Source: Actinomycetospora sp.
Lineage (GTDB): Bacteria; Actinomycetota; Actinomycetes; Mycobacteriales; Pseudonocardiaceae
Assembly (NCBI GenBank): GCA_029266415.1
Contig: JAQSWW010000018.1
Coordinates: forward strand, 1 to 33,378
Reading direction: 5' to 3'
DNA: 33,378 nucleotides
The notes beneath the pieces are model-generated. The model was not told the DNA's origin, made no database searches, and worked only from the letters and a program-made list of their open reading frames with translations. A program made the translations under genes and the position numbers. Shown one piece after another: positions 1 to 8,882 of the stretch (position 1 is its first letter; every line of letters begins with the position of its first letter).

Positions 1-111
1 GGTGGCTTGTCGCGGCACCTTCCGCAAGGCTCGTGACCCCGCCCAGGGTCTCTCATCACCGGTGTCCACCGCGATGCCGCATTCCGCACGGCCGCTCGAG
101 GACGAGGTTGC

Positions 112-315
112 TCAGGTGCCGCGACGCACGATCACGCCGTGCCGAGTCAGCCACCGATGCGCCCGGGGGCACCGCCACCATTCACCGGCGAACAGCTCGA
201 CACCGCGGTCGATCGGCGCCATGTCCTGTCCGCACTCCGGACAGGTGCGACGAGGGCTCGGCGGTGGCGGTGCGCCGCGGCGGGGGTGATCGACGGGACG
301 GGCGGGGTGGGCCAT
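112..315 (-). CDS. Small CPxCG zinc-ribbon-like protein
   Basis: 67 aa ORF with CPECGQDM and a second Cys (RCPRAHRW); GGAAGGA Shine-Dalgarno-like sequence upstream of the ATG at 315. Confidence 0.5.
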   Translation of the reverse strand: MAHPARPVDHPRRGAPPPPSPRRTCPECGQDMAPIDRGVELFAGEWWRCPRAHRWLTRHGVIVRRGT

Positions 316-569
316 CGGGCGTGGTCCTTCCGGTGCGGAGGAGGTCGCGGGTTGCTGAAGTCATCGGCGCCGGGGGGCGTCGGGGGCCCGAGCTCAAGGC
401 GGGGACGTCGCCGTCGTCGATGCCGTCGACGATCGTGACGGCGACACCGTTCCCAGTCCGACCCGTCCTGACCGAGGGCCCCTGGGCCGATCCTGCTGGT
501 GCCCGTGGCCATGACCGGTGTGCTCGTTCGCGGTCACCGCTGTCTCCCGGCGGGGACCGTCGGTGGGCA

Positions 570-1763
570 TCACGGCCGCCCGGAGGACGTGACCGGCCCG
601 TCATCACCCACAGCCGCCTCGCCATCATCATCTTCGACATCGTCATCGACGGCGCCGACGACAGAGCCGTTGGTCGAGAAGCTGCCGGGGCCGGGGCTGG
701 GCCCGGGGTTGCCGGCTCCCGTCCCCGTCGTGCCGCTCCCTCGGGCGGGGCGACGCCGCTGTGGGCGCCACAAGGGCTCGAGGTCGGCGAGTTCATCGTC
801 GGTGGCCTCGCGGAACGGGGTCGCCCCAGCGGGCGGGGGTGCCTGGCCGGTCTCTCCGCGGGTGGACCACCAGCTGGCGGCGATGGCCACGGTGAGGATG
901 GTGGCGATGACGGCGAGGCTGATGGGGGTGGGGATGTAGGTGATGTCGACCTTGAGGGCCATCTTGATGCCGACCCACACCAGCACCAGTGCCAGGCCGA
1001 GCTTGAGGTAGCGGAAGCGGTGCACCAGGTCGGCGAGCAGGAAGTACATCGCCCGTAGCCCGAGCAGGGCGAAGGCGTTGGCGGTGAACACCAGGAACGG
1101 CTCGTCGGTCACGGCGAAGATCGCGGGGATCGAGTCGACGGCGAAGACCACGTCGGTGACCTCGACCAGGACCAGCACCGCGAGCAGCGGGGTGGCGAGC
1201 AGGACCCCGCCGCGGCGGATCAGCAGGCGTTGGCCGTGGTAGGCGTCGGTCATGGGCACCAGGCGCCGGAACAGGCGCAGGGTGCGGGACTGGGCGGGGT
1301 CGATGTGGCTGTCGCGCTGGACGGCCATCTTGATGCCGGTGACGACGAGGAACGCGGCGAACAGGTAGAGCACCCAGGAGAAGTTCGCGATCAGGACCGC
1401 GCCGGCGGCGATGAACGCCCCCCGCAGTACCAGGGCGCCGAGCACGCCGAGGAACAGCACCCGGTGCTGGAACTGAGGTGGGACGGCGAAGAAGCTGAAG
1501 ATCACCGCCCAGACGAACACGTTGTCCACGGCGAGCGACTTCTCGATGAGGTAGCCGGCGAAGTACTGCTGGCCGAACTCCGCGCCCCAGAACCACCACA
1601 CCGCGATCCCGAACCCGACCCCGATCGCCACCCACACCGCGGACCAGGCCGCGGCCTCGCGGACCCCGATCACGTGGGCGCGACGATGCGCGACCAGATC
1701 GACCGCGAGCATGGCCACGATCCCGCCCAACACCGCCAGCCACACCCACAGCGGCACACTCAT
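570..1763 (-). CDS. TerC/Alx family integral membrane protein with acidic C-terminal tail
   Basis: Hydrophobic multi-TM protein with TerC-type motifs (EKSLAVDNVFVWAVIFSFF, VVTGIKMAV, VVFAVDSIPAIFAVTDEPFLVFTANAFALLGLRAMYFLL). Confidence 0.93.
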   Translation of the reverse strand: MSVPLWVWLAVLGGIVAMLAVDLVAHRRAHVIGVREAAAWSAVWVAIGVGFGIAVWWFWGAEFGQQYFAGYLIEKSLAVDNVFVWAVIFSFFAVPPQFQHRVLFLGVLGALVLRGAFIAAGAVLIANFSWVLYLFAAFLVVTGIKMAVQRDSHIDPAQSRTLRLFRRLVPMTDAYHGQRLLIRRGGVLLATPLLAVLVLVEVTDVVFAVDSIPAIFAVTDEPFLVFTANAFALLGLRAMYFLLADLVHRFRYLKLGLALVLVWVGIKMALKVDITYIPTPISLAVIATILTVAIAASWWSTRGETGQAPPPAGATPFREATDDELADLEPLWRPQRRRPARGSGTTGTGAGNPGPSPGPGSFSTNGSVVGAVDDDVEDDDGEAAVGDDGPVTSSGRP

Positions 1764-1766
1764 TCC

Positions 1767-1803
1767 AGACCTCCAAGCGCGTCGAGTTCACACTCGGAGG
1801 TCT
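1767..1803 (-). promoter_or_regulatory. RBS-sequestering hairpin (probable riboswitch expression platform)
   Basis: Minus strand AGACCTCC(1803-1796)-N21-GGAGGTCT(1774-1767); the right arm contains the GGAGG Shine-Dalgarno 6 nt before ATG at 1763. Confidence 0.7.
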
Positions 1804-1824
1804 CTCCCGACCCGACCGCCCGTT

Positions 1825-1935
1825 GCCGGCTGGTGCGGGTCCGTCTCGCCGGGACCACCGAACGCCCTTGCGGTGGGCTCGGTGGTGGCCGTGGTGACGA
1901 CGAGAACGTCGGGGGGTACTCCCCTCCACGGCGAT
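1825..1935 (-). ncRNA. yybP-ykoY family (Mn2+-sensing) riboswitch candidate upstream of the TerC gene
   Basis: Minus strand reads AGGGGAGTACCCCCCGACG..TCGTCGTCACCACGG..ACCACCGA-N17-TCGGTGGT-CCCGGCGAGACGGACC: GGGGAGUA core, CGUCGUCA and GGCGAGAC elements and an 8-bp perfect stem, in the 5' UTR of a TerC gene. Confidence 0.78.
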
Positions 1936-2110
1936 AAGCGAACCATGTTTCACGCGTTGGCGCAACACCTGACAGGCGTGAGCGTGGATGGCGTCCCCGT
2001 GGCGGCCCTCGGATACGGGTTGCCGCCGAGACGGGCGGACGGGACGTGGCAGGTCGAGCGGGTGGGGCACGCGGGCGAGGCGGAGCGCAGAGCGGGGTGC
2101 GAGTGGGGGG

Positions 2111-2506
2111 CTACCCGGTGAAGAGCTCGAGGAGCTCGCCGACGGCGTGGTCGCGTTCGGCGGGGTGGCGCAGTGGGCCGGCGGCGTTGACGCGATAACG
2201 GTTGCGGCGCCCGACGCGGACCCGCTGGAGGTAGCCGGCCGCCTCGAGGTCGGCGACGATGGACTGCACGGAGCGCTCGGTGATCCCCACCAGCAGCGCC
2301 ACATCCCGCAGCCGCACCTCGGGATCGCGGGCCAGCGCCACCAACACATGGGCATGATTGGTCAGGAACGTCCACCCCGGCACGTCGCCCGCCCGGTCCC
2401 GGAGACCGGCCCGTGCTGAGTCTCGGCCCGCGGCGGTGGAGGAGTCCTGCGCGGGAGGAGCATCGCCGGTGTCGTCGTCGACGTCGGCTGCCCGGGCGGG
2501 GGTCAT
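2111..2506 (-). CDS. Winged-helix (MarR/ArsR-like) transcriptional regulator
   Basis: HTH-like region VRLRDVALLVGITERSVQSIVADLEAAGYLQRVRVGRRNRYRV; internal ATG at 2506 (MTPARAADVDDD) preferred over the upstream ATG. Confidence 0.75.
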   Translation of the reverse strand: MTPARAADVDDDTGDAPPAQDSSTAAGRDSARAGLRDRAGDVPGWTFLTNHAHVLVALARDPEVRLRDVALLVGITERSVQSIVADLEAAGYLQRVRVGRRNRYRVNAAGPLRHPAERDHAVGELLELFTG

Positions 2507-2649
2507 GGGCTCTCCCGTCGAGTGGATACGGCCCAGCCGGGCCCAGCAGCGCGATTCGCGCATCGAGAACCATACAACGAGCTCACGGGACCGGACAGCG
2601 GCGTCAGCGAGGCGGCACCGGCGGCCGCTCGCGCGCCCAGCGGCAGGAA

Positions 2650-3135
2650 TCACTCGTCAGGCGGAGTTCTAGGGCCCTCGCTGTCATCGCGGCCCGAGCG
2701 ATCGGTGGTGTCAGGGAGGCGCAGGGCGTAGATCGCGATCAGCATCATCGGCACGACGGTGACCAGCAGACTCACGGCCAGCACCGCCCACGGGTCGGCG
2801 GCGAACACGATCAGCAGGATCAGCACGAACGTCACCCCGGCCGCGGCGCGCACGAGGCGGTTCCAGGAGCGGTCATCGAAGGGCGCACCTGGGGAACCCG
2901 GAGCGCCGAGCGCCTCGCCGGCCTCGGCGCGCGACCCGCTGCTCCGCGTGGCCGGAGCGCTCCGACGGCCGGCGGAGCGGGACGGGCGGGGGCTGAAGCA
3001 GCGCATGCGGGCGCCGAACCCGGCGTCGGTGAGATCGAGCCAGGCGCTGATGTCGTCGAGGCGGCGCTGCTCGTGGTCGGTCAACGGACGCCCCGGACCG
3101 ATCTGACCGTCATCGGACACCGGAGAGGCGGGCAT
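2650..3135 (-). CDS. DUF3040 domain-containing membrane protein
   Basis: PLTDHEQRRLDDISAWLDLTDAGFGARM N-terminal motif followed by two hydrophobic segments. Confidence 0.75.
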   Translation of the reverse strand: MPASPVSDDGQIGPGRPLTDHEQRRLDDISAWLDLTDAGFGARMRCFSPRPSRSAGRRSAPATRSSGSRAEAGEALGAPGSPGAPFDDRSWNRLVRAAAGVTFVLILLIVFAADPWAVLAVSLLVTVVPMMLIAIYALRLPDTTDRSGRDDSEGPRTPPDE

Positions 3136-3199
3136 CGCGGGTCCTCCATCGGAGCGGCGGGAGGCGGTGTGTCAGGGGCGGGTGCCAAGGGGGCGGGTG

Positions 3200-3442
3200 T
3201 CAGCTGGCCGGGCGCAGCACACCCGGTCTCGACGCGCCGGGGGCTCGTTGCCCGACGACGGGCACAGCGGTCGGCCTCGGGGTCTCAGCGCCCACCGCCC
3301 TCACCGCGCCACCCGCGGCGTTGATCGCGAGCAGGCCGACCGCGACGGCGGCTTCACCTCCGAGATCGAGGACATCGGCAAGGGCGCGCAGCAGCAGGCG
3401 CGGCGGTCCCATGATCGGCACCTCCCCCTTCATGGGTGGCAA
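3200..3442 (-). CDS. Hypothetical small protein
   Basis: 80 aa ORF with a hydrophobic helix (LGGEAAVAVGLLAINAAGGAV), same orientation as neighbours; no family recognised. Confidence 0.35.
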   Translation of the reverse strand: MPPMKGEVPIMGPPRLLLRALADVLDLGGEAAVAVGLLAINAAGGAVRAVGAETPRPTAVPVVGQRAPGASRPGVLRPAS

Positions 3443-3674
3443 AACCGCCGGGCGGTCACTGTTCAGACGGTGGGACCACCTGGTGGTCGGAGCAGGGTGG
3501 GGCGCCGGCCACCGCCGTCCTTGGGGGGGTGGGACGGAGGTGGCCGGCGACCCGGGCGGCGGCGCCTGGATCCGTCGCCGCGCGGAGCGCCGGGGCGTTC
3601 CGGGCCGCCGCGTCTTTCGGGGTGGCGCCCCGGGTGCGCGTCCCGAGGGCCGGATCTCGAGGCACCGCGTCGTC

Positions 3675-3914
3675 CTAGGTGAGCCACCGGACGGCGGTGG
3701 GGCGTGGCGCCGCGTCGGCCCGGTCGCCGCCGGTCGCGGCCCGAGACGGCGCCCGTGCGGAGGTCGCAGCCACCACGGCGGCCACCGTGGCGACGAGCAC
3801 CACCAGTCCGGTGACCAGGTTGCTCATCATGCTCACCGCGCTGGTCTCCGGCCCGAGAGTGAGCCACGGCGACAGGAACACCCACCCACCCCTCCGATCG
3901 CGAACGAACTCCAC
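3675..3914 (-). CDS. Hypothetical small single-TM protein
   Basis: NLVTGLVVLVATVAAVVAATSA membrane helix; no family recognised. Confidence 0.35.
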   Translation of the reverse strand: MEFVRDRRGGWVFLSPWLTLGPETSAVSMMSNLVTGLVVLVATVAAVVAATSARAPSRAATGGDRADAAPRPTAVRWLT

Positions 3915-4139
3915 GGCGCGGCGTGCTGAGGTTCCCGATACTCATCGGTTCCGCGCGTGTGCGGAGTCCCCTCCGAGCGGATGTGGGCGTTCGCGCTGCG
4001 CCGGGACGTGCCGGCACCGCCCACCGACGGGGGCGAGGACATCGTCGTTCACCTCCAACAGCCCGGGCCGCACCGCCTCACCGGTAGACCACCTGGACAC
4101 GTCGATCATACGATCCTATGTTCGCGTGTCAAGAGACGT

Positions 4140-4151
4140 GTATCGTGATAC
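4140..4151. promoter_or_regulatory. Palindrome GTATCGTGATAC in AT-richer promoter region
   Basis: GTATC-GT-GATAC perfect arms in the upstream region of the 4222 CDS. Confidence 0.45.
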
Positions 4152-4221
4152 GTAAGAACGAGGGTCGACCGTGATCCCCCGATCACGACGACCAGCAGCC
4201 ACCGAGCAGAGCCGGGACACC

Positions 4222-4839
4222 ATGACGACGACCCTCGAGCACGACAGCACCATCGAGCACGACCGCGACACCGAGTGCGGGGGTAGCGCTCGCCCCGACC
4301 ACCTCGCGGCGACCCTCCGGGCCGAGCGCGAGCCGGCGAGGGTGCGGCCCCGCCTGCTGCTGGTGGGCCTGCTCGACGACGACTCCGATGACGACGCCAG
4401 GACACACGCTGTGGACCTGCTGGACCGGGCCGCGCAGCGAGCGCGGGCCGACCAGCGTCCCCTCGTGGTCGTCCTGGCCCGTCAACGCCTCCCGTGGAGC
4501 ACCCACGCCGTCCTGCACGTCCTGGCCGTCGACCGCATCGACGCACAACTCGACGCCTTGCGGCAGACCGTCCACCAGACCTGCGACCGAGCCGGCTGGA
4601 GCGCCCGCATCCTCACGATCGCCGAACCGCTCGCCTGGACCCGCCGCGGCCGACACCGCCGCTGGCACCGACGACTCGCCACCCTCGCCGGCCTGCTCGG
4701 CGCCGAGCTCTACCCACCCCCCGACCATCACCCACCCCTCGAACCCCCAGACCCCCACCACGACCGGATGGCTCCCCAGCTCGGCCAGCGTCCGACGGGG
4801 CCACGACCGCCCGACCCCATCTCGGGAGGACCACGATGA
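4222..4839 (+). CDS. Hypothetical protein, possibly USP-like fold
   Basis: ORF from MTTTLEHDSTIEHD; its stop overlaps the next start (ATGA at 4836), implying translational coupling; family not certain. Confidence 0.6.
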   Translation: MTTTLEHDSTIEHDRDTECGGSARPDHLAATLRAEREPARVRPRLLLVGLLDDDSDDDARTHAVDLLDRAAQRARADQRPLVVVLARQRLPWSTHAVLHVLAVDRIDAQLDALRQTVHQTCDRAGWSARILTIAEPLAWTRRGRHRRWHRRLATLAGLLGAELYPPPDHHPPLEPPDPHHDRMAPQLGQRPTGPRPPDPISGGPR

Positions 4840-5333
4840 GAACCCACTCCATCAGCTGCCGAGCGGAGAGCCACACCCACCAGACCCCCGAGGGCCGGCT
4901 CGAGGTCCGCCGCCTCGACGGCGGTGCCACCCTGGCCTTCTGCGGGCGCATCGGCCGCAACGACGCCGCCATGATCAGCCGCTGCCTGCACACCCAACTC
5001 GACACTCCGCCTCAGGTGCTCGTCCTCGACCTCAGCGACGCCGAACCCGCCGCGCCCGAACTCCTCGACATCCTGCGGCGCATCCGGCGCCGAGCACGAA
5101 CCCAGGACGTCGGTCTCCACGTCCTGGGTCGCGGCGATCTCCGCACGGGTATGGCCCTGCGCCAGCACCAACGACACGGCGAGCTACACGACCGCTACGA
5201 CCACATCCGACGACGCTCGACCGCGGCCGTCGATCACACCCTCCCCCGACCGCGCCGCCGCTTCCCGCGCCAGCCCTCGTTCGCGGGCTCCGGCGTCCCC
5301 GATCGGCCACGGACACCCAGCCGCAGCTCCTGA
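4836..5333 (+). CDS. STAS-domain (anti-sigma antagonist-like) protein
   Basis: LEVRRLDGGATLAFCGRIGRNDAAMISRCL..QVLVLDLSDAEPAAPELLDILRRI. Confidence 0.65.
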   Translation: MRTHSISCRAESHTHQTPEGRLEVRRLDGGATLAFCGRIGRNDAAMISRCLHTQLDTPPQVLVLDLSDAEPAAPELLDILRRIRRRARTQDVGLHVLGRGDLRTGMALRQHQRHGELHDRYDHIRRRSTAAVDHTLPRPRRRFPRQPSFAGSGVPDRPRTPSRSS

Positions 5334-5394
5334 GGTCTGGTGGCCGAGCCCGCGCACCGGACAGCGAGCCCGCACCGGCCCTGGCCGCTCGCGG

Positions 5395-6342
5395 TCAGGC
5401 TCCCAGCTCCAGCCGCACGTGGGTGCCGTCGGCGCCGCTCCAGATGTGCAGGACGTCGCTGAGCTGGCGGGCCAGCCACACCCCGCGACCGCGGGTCGAG
5501 CGCACGTCGGGGCGTCGGAGCCCGGGCGTCGTGCCGGTCATGTGCCCGACGTCGTGGACCTGGGCGACGATCCGGCCGGGCCGGGTCCACCAGGACAGCG
5601 TGCCGTGCCCCGCGCCGTGCTCGACGCTGTTGCTGACGAGCTCGCCGATCGCCAGCACCAGCCCGTCGACCTGCTCCTCGCTGAGGCCGGCCTCCTCGCC
5701 GTGGCGCCGCGTCGCCTGACGGACCCCGCGCAGGGCCCTGGCGCCGGTGAACGTCGCCTGCTCGCTCGGCGGGCCGAGCGGGGGCGCCGGCGGCGCGGGC
5801 ACCGACGCGAGCACCTCGTCGGGGGAGCGGTAGCGCGGGTTGGGGCTCGCGGTCGTCCCGACGAAGAGCTCGGGGTGGTTCCAGTGCAGGTAGCGGTCGG
5901 TGTCGTCGGAGACGTCGGCGGCGGCGCACAGGCAGATCAGCGTGACCGGGAGCCCCGCGAGCGCGAGGTTGCAGCTCGCGTCGACGACGCTCCAGTAGTC
6001 GGGCGCCGACGACTGGGGCCCCGACCCGCCGACGGTCGTGCTGTCGCTGAGGATCAGTGCCGCGCGGTCGTCGTCGACCAGCTCGCGGAGCCGCGCGGCC
6101 CGCCGCGCCGCCGTCGTCTGCCCGCTGTAGGTGTAGGGGCGTGCCGGTTCACCGAAGACGACCTCGCGGGCGCGGTCGCCGAGGTGGCGTTCGACGGCCT
6201 CACGGAGGGGGTGGTCGACGGCCGCCCAGACGAGGTCCCCGCGGGTCACCGCGGCGTCGAGCAACGGGGTGATCGTGGCGACGAGGTCGTCGGCGTCGTG
6301 GTAGATCACGGCGAGGTGCCGGAAGGGGTCGGGTGTCGTCAC
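5395..6342 (-). CDS. MEDS-domain anti-sigma regulatory factor with HATPase_c domain
   Basis: FRHLAVIYHDADDLVATITPLLDAAVTRGD (MEDS) and EEQVDGLVLAIGELVSNSVEHGAGHGTLSWW..RGRGVWLARQLSD (HATPase); GTG start overlaps the upstream stop. Confidence 0.85.
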   Translation of the reverse strand: MTTPDPFRHLAVIYHDADDLVATITPLLDAAVTRGDLVWAAVDHPLREAVERHLGDRAREVVFGEPARPYTYSGQTTAARRAARLRELVDDDRAALILSDSTTVGGSGPQSSAPDYWSVVDASCNLALAGLPVTLICLCAAADVSDDTDRYLHWNHPELFVGTTASPNPRYRSPDEVLASVPAPPAPPLGPPSEQATFTGARALRGVRQATRRHGEEAGLSEEQVDGLVLAIGELVSNSVEHGAGHGTLSWWTRPGRIVAQVHDVGHMTGTTPGLRRPDVRSTRGRGVWLARQLSDVLHIWSGADGTHVRLELGA

Positions 6343-6686
6343 GAGCGCTCGCCGTCCTCCAGGTCGAGGACCTCGAGGCGCCCGGTGATCCCGAGCATGT
6401 CGAACATCCGGCGGGTCTGGCCGTGCCCGAGGCGCACCGCGAGGCGCCGGCCCGCGTCGTCGGCGACCTGCTGGGCGAGCAGCACGAGCCGCACCCCGGT
6501 GGAGTCGACGTAGCGAAGACCGCTGAGGTCGAGGACGAGCAGCGGCGGTGCCTCGGCCTCGGCGGCCGCGACCTCGTCCTGCGCCGTCGGCAACGTGTCG
6601 GAGTCGAGCTCGCCGCACAGGGCCAGCTCGAGCCGGTCCGGGTCGGACGTGCGGTCGACCCACAGGCCGCCGCGGGTCTCGTTCAC
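6339..6686 (-). CDS. STAS-domain anti-sigma factor antagonist
   Basis: LLVLDLSGLRYVDSTGVRLVLLAQQ with canonical DS phosphosite. Confidence 0.88.
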   Translation of the reverse strand: MNETRGGLWVDRTSDPDRLELALCGELDSDTLPTAQDEVAAAEAEAPPLLVLDLSGLRYVDSTGVRLVLLAQQVADDAGRRLAVRLGHGQTRRMFDMLGITGRLEVLDLEDGERS

Positions 6687-8806
6687 GGGTCGACCCGGAC
6701 GACGAGCAGGGCGACGTCGTCGCGGAGCCGGCCACCCTGGAAGTCGGTGACCGCCGTGAGCACGCCGTCGGCGATCTCGTCGGCGCTCGCCCCGGCGAGC
6801 GAGGCCACCAGCGCCGCGAGCCGCTCGGACCCGAACCACCCGTCGGGGCCGCGGGCCTCGGTGACGCCGTCGGTGTAGAGGAGCAAGGCGTCGCCCGGGT
6901 CGAGCCGCACGCGCACATCGTCGAGGTGGACGTCGGGATAGACCCCGACGAGCGTGCCGGGCACCTCGAGCCACTCGACGCGATCCCCCCGCAGGATCAC
7001 CGCCGGCGGGTGTCCGCCGTTGACCAGCGAGACCGCCACCCCCGCCGCGTCGACCGTCATCGCGGCGTGGGCCATGGTCGCGAAGCGGGCGCGGTTCCCG
7101 CCGCGGTGGCGCAGCATCGCGGCGTTGACCCGGCGCAGCACCTCCGCCGGGACGAGCCCGTGGCCCACCTCGGCGTGGACGGTGTGCCGGATCAGGGCGG
7201 TGAGCGCCGCCGCCTCCGGGCCCTTGCCGCAGACGTCGGCGACCGTGAGGGCCCAGCGCCCGCGCTCGGCGTCCTCGTGCACGTCGTAGAGGTCGCCCCC
7301 CACGTAGACGTCGGTGAGGTCCGGGCTCGGCGGGCGGTAGCGCCCCGCGCACGAGACGCCGGGGACGTCGGGCAGCTCGCTCGGCAGCAGCGCGGTCTGC
7401 AGGGTGCGCGCGACGAGGCGCTGCTGCTCGTAGAGCGCGGCGTTGTCGAGGGCGAGCGCGGCGGTGGCGGCGAGCTGGCCGACGAAGGTCAGGTCCTCGT
7501 CGGTGAACCGCTCCCCGGACTCGGCCTGCACCAGGGTCAACGCGCCCAGGCTGCGTCCGCGCACCACCAGCGGCACGACGATCGCCGAGCGCATCCCGAG
7601 CGCCCGGATCAGCTCCAGGTGCGTCGCGTCCCGCGCGGAGGCGACGAGGAGCTCGTCGGGCACGTCCGGCATGACGACCGGCACCCCGCTCCGCGCGACC
7701 TCGATCGCGCCGCCGGGGGCGTCCGGGTCGGGGGGATAACGCCGCTCGAGCTCATCGACGAACGCGACCTTGGCCGGATCGAGGTGGGCGACGGTGACCC
7801 GCTCCACGCGGGTGCCGCGGACGAGGTGCACCGCGGCCCAGTCGGCCACGCCCTCGACGACGAGGTCGCCGAGCTGGCGCAGCCGCTCCTCGACCGACAG
7901 CGGCGCCTCCATCAGGCTGCTCGCCTGCGCCAGGAACGTCATGCGGTCGCGCTCCCGCTCGGCGGCGGCGCGCGCCTGGTGCTCCGCGGCGTACAGGCGC
8001 GCGCGCTCGAGCGCCTGGGCGCACAGCGAGGCGACGGCCATCAGGAACTCGCGCTCGTCGGGATCGAAGGCCCGGGGCCGGCAGAAGCTGAAGACGACGG
8101 CGCCGAGGTCGCGGTCCTCGACGCGCAGTGGCAGGCAGGCGGTGGCCTCGAGGCCCTCGGAGACGCTGATCGGGGCCATCTCCGGGTAGCGCGCGTGCCA
8201 CTGGACGGCGTCCTCGAGCCACACCGGCTCGCCGGTGAGGACGGCGTCCGACATCGGACGTCCGCGGTGCAGCGTCACCTGGGTGAACCGTTGCAGCGTG
8301 GTGCCGCGCAGTCCGTGGTCGTGCAGGGCCGTCAGCACCTCCGCGCCGTCCTCGCGGCTGTAGGCCGCGCACGCGTCGGCGCCGATCAGCTCGGCGGCCG
8401 TCGTGGCCGTCAGCCGGCCGATGTCCGCGGGCGTCAGGGCCCGGCTGAGCTGTTCGGTCAGTCGCTGGAAGCCGGCGGCCCGGGCGGCCCCGTCATCGAG
8501 CGCGTCGGGTTCGAGATGCAGGAGCACGCCGTCGCCGACCGGCGTGACGTGCAGGCATCCGGACACCCCGGGAGCGGGCAGGGCGAGGCCGGGCACGGCG
8601 GTCGGCTCCCCGGTGCGACGGACCGTGTCGAGGGCCTCGAGCAGCTTGCCGGGCGGGATCGATTCGCGCAGCGGACGACCGTCGCTCCCGGCGCCCAGGA
8701 GCGCCGCGCCACGCATGCTGAGCGCCTCGACGACGTGGTCGGCGCCGAAAGTGACCGCGAGCACACCAGGAACTACGTGGAGTAGCTCCTCGGCGCCGAT
8801 GTGCAC
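6683..8806 (-). CDS. SpoIIE-family PP2C phosphatase with PAS-like and GAF domains
   Basis: C-terminal VGGDLYDVHEDAERGRWALTVADVCGKGPEAAALTALIRHTV..LLYTDGVTEARGPDGWFG; two GAF-like segments; GTG at 8806 is in frame. Confidence 0.88.
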   Translation of the reverse strand: MHIGAEELLHVVPGVLAVTFGADHVVEALSMRGAALLGAGSDGRPLRESIPPGKLLEALDTVRRTGEPTAVPGLALPAPGVSGCLHVTPVGDGVLLHLEPDALDDGAARAAGFQRLTEQLSRALTPADIGRLTATTAAELIGADACAAYSREDGAEVLTALHDHGLRGTTLQRFTQVTLHRGRPMSDAVLTGEPVWLEDAVQWHARYPEMAPISVSEGLEATACLPLRVEDRDLGAVVFSFCRPRAFDPDEREFLMAVASLCAQALERARLYAAEHQARAAAERERDRMTFLAQASSLMEAPLSVEERLRQLGDLVVEGVADWAAVHLVRGTRVERVTVAHLDPAKVAFVDELERRYPPDPDAPGGAIEVARSGVPVVMPDVPDELLVASARDATHLELIRALGMRSAIVVPLVVRGRSLGALTLVQAESGERFTDEDLTFVGQLAATAALALDNAALYEQQRLVARTLQTALLPSELPDVPGVSCAGRYRPPSPDLTDVYVGGDLYDVHEDAERGRWALTVADVCGKGPEAAALTALIRHTVHAEVGHGLVPAEVLRRVNAAMLRHRGGNRARFATMAHAAMTVDAAGVAVSLVNGGHPPAVILRGDRVEWLEVPGTLVGVYPDVHLDDVRVRLDPGDALLLYTDGVTEARGPDGWFGSERLAALVASLAGASADEIADGVLTAVTDFQGGRLRDDVALLVVRVDP

Positions 8807-8882
8807 TCGATGGAGTCTAGGCACCTCGGTCAGCTGCGCGCACGGGGCCGCTCGGTGACGGGACGTGACCGGAGGTGCCGTC

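Noticed and set aside
1-111. Coding sequence at the left edge
   Set aside because: No frame with recognisable protein motifs; plus-strand ORFs here are antisense or low-complexity.
6548-8785. 745-aa plus-strand ORF
   Set aside because: Antisense to the SpoIIE phosphatase; long open frame is a high-GC artefact with low-complexity RRGHGEV composition.
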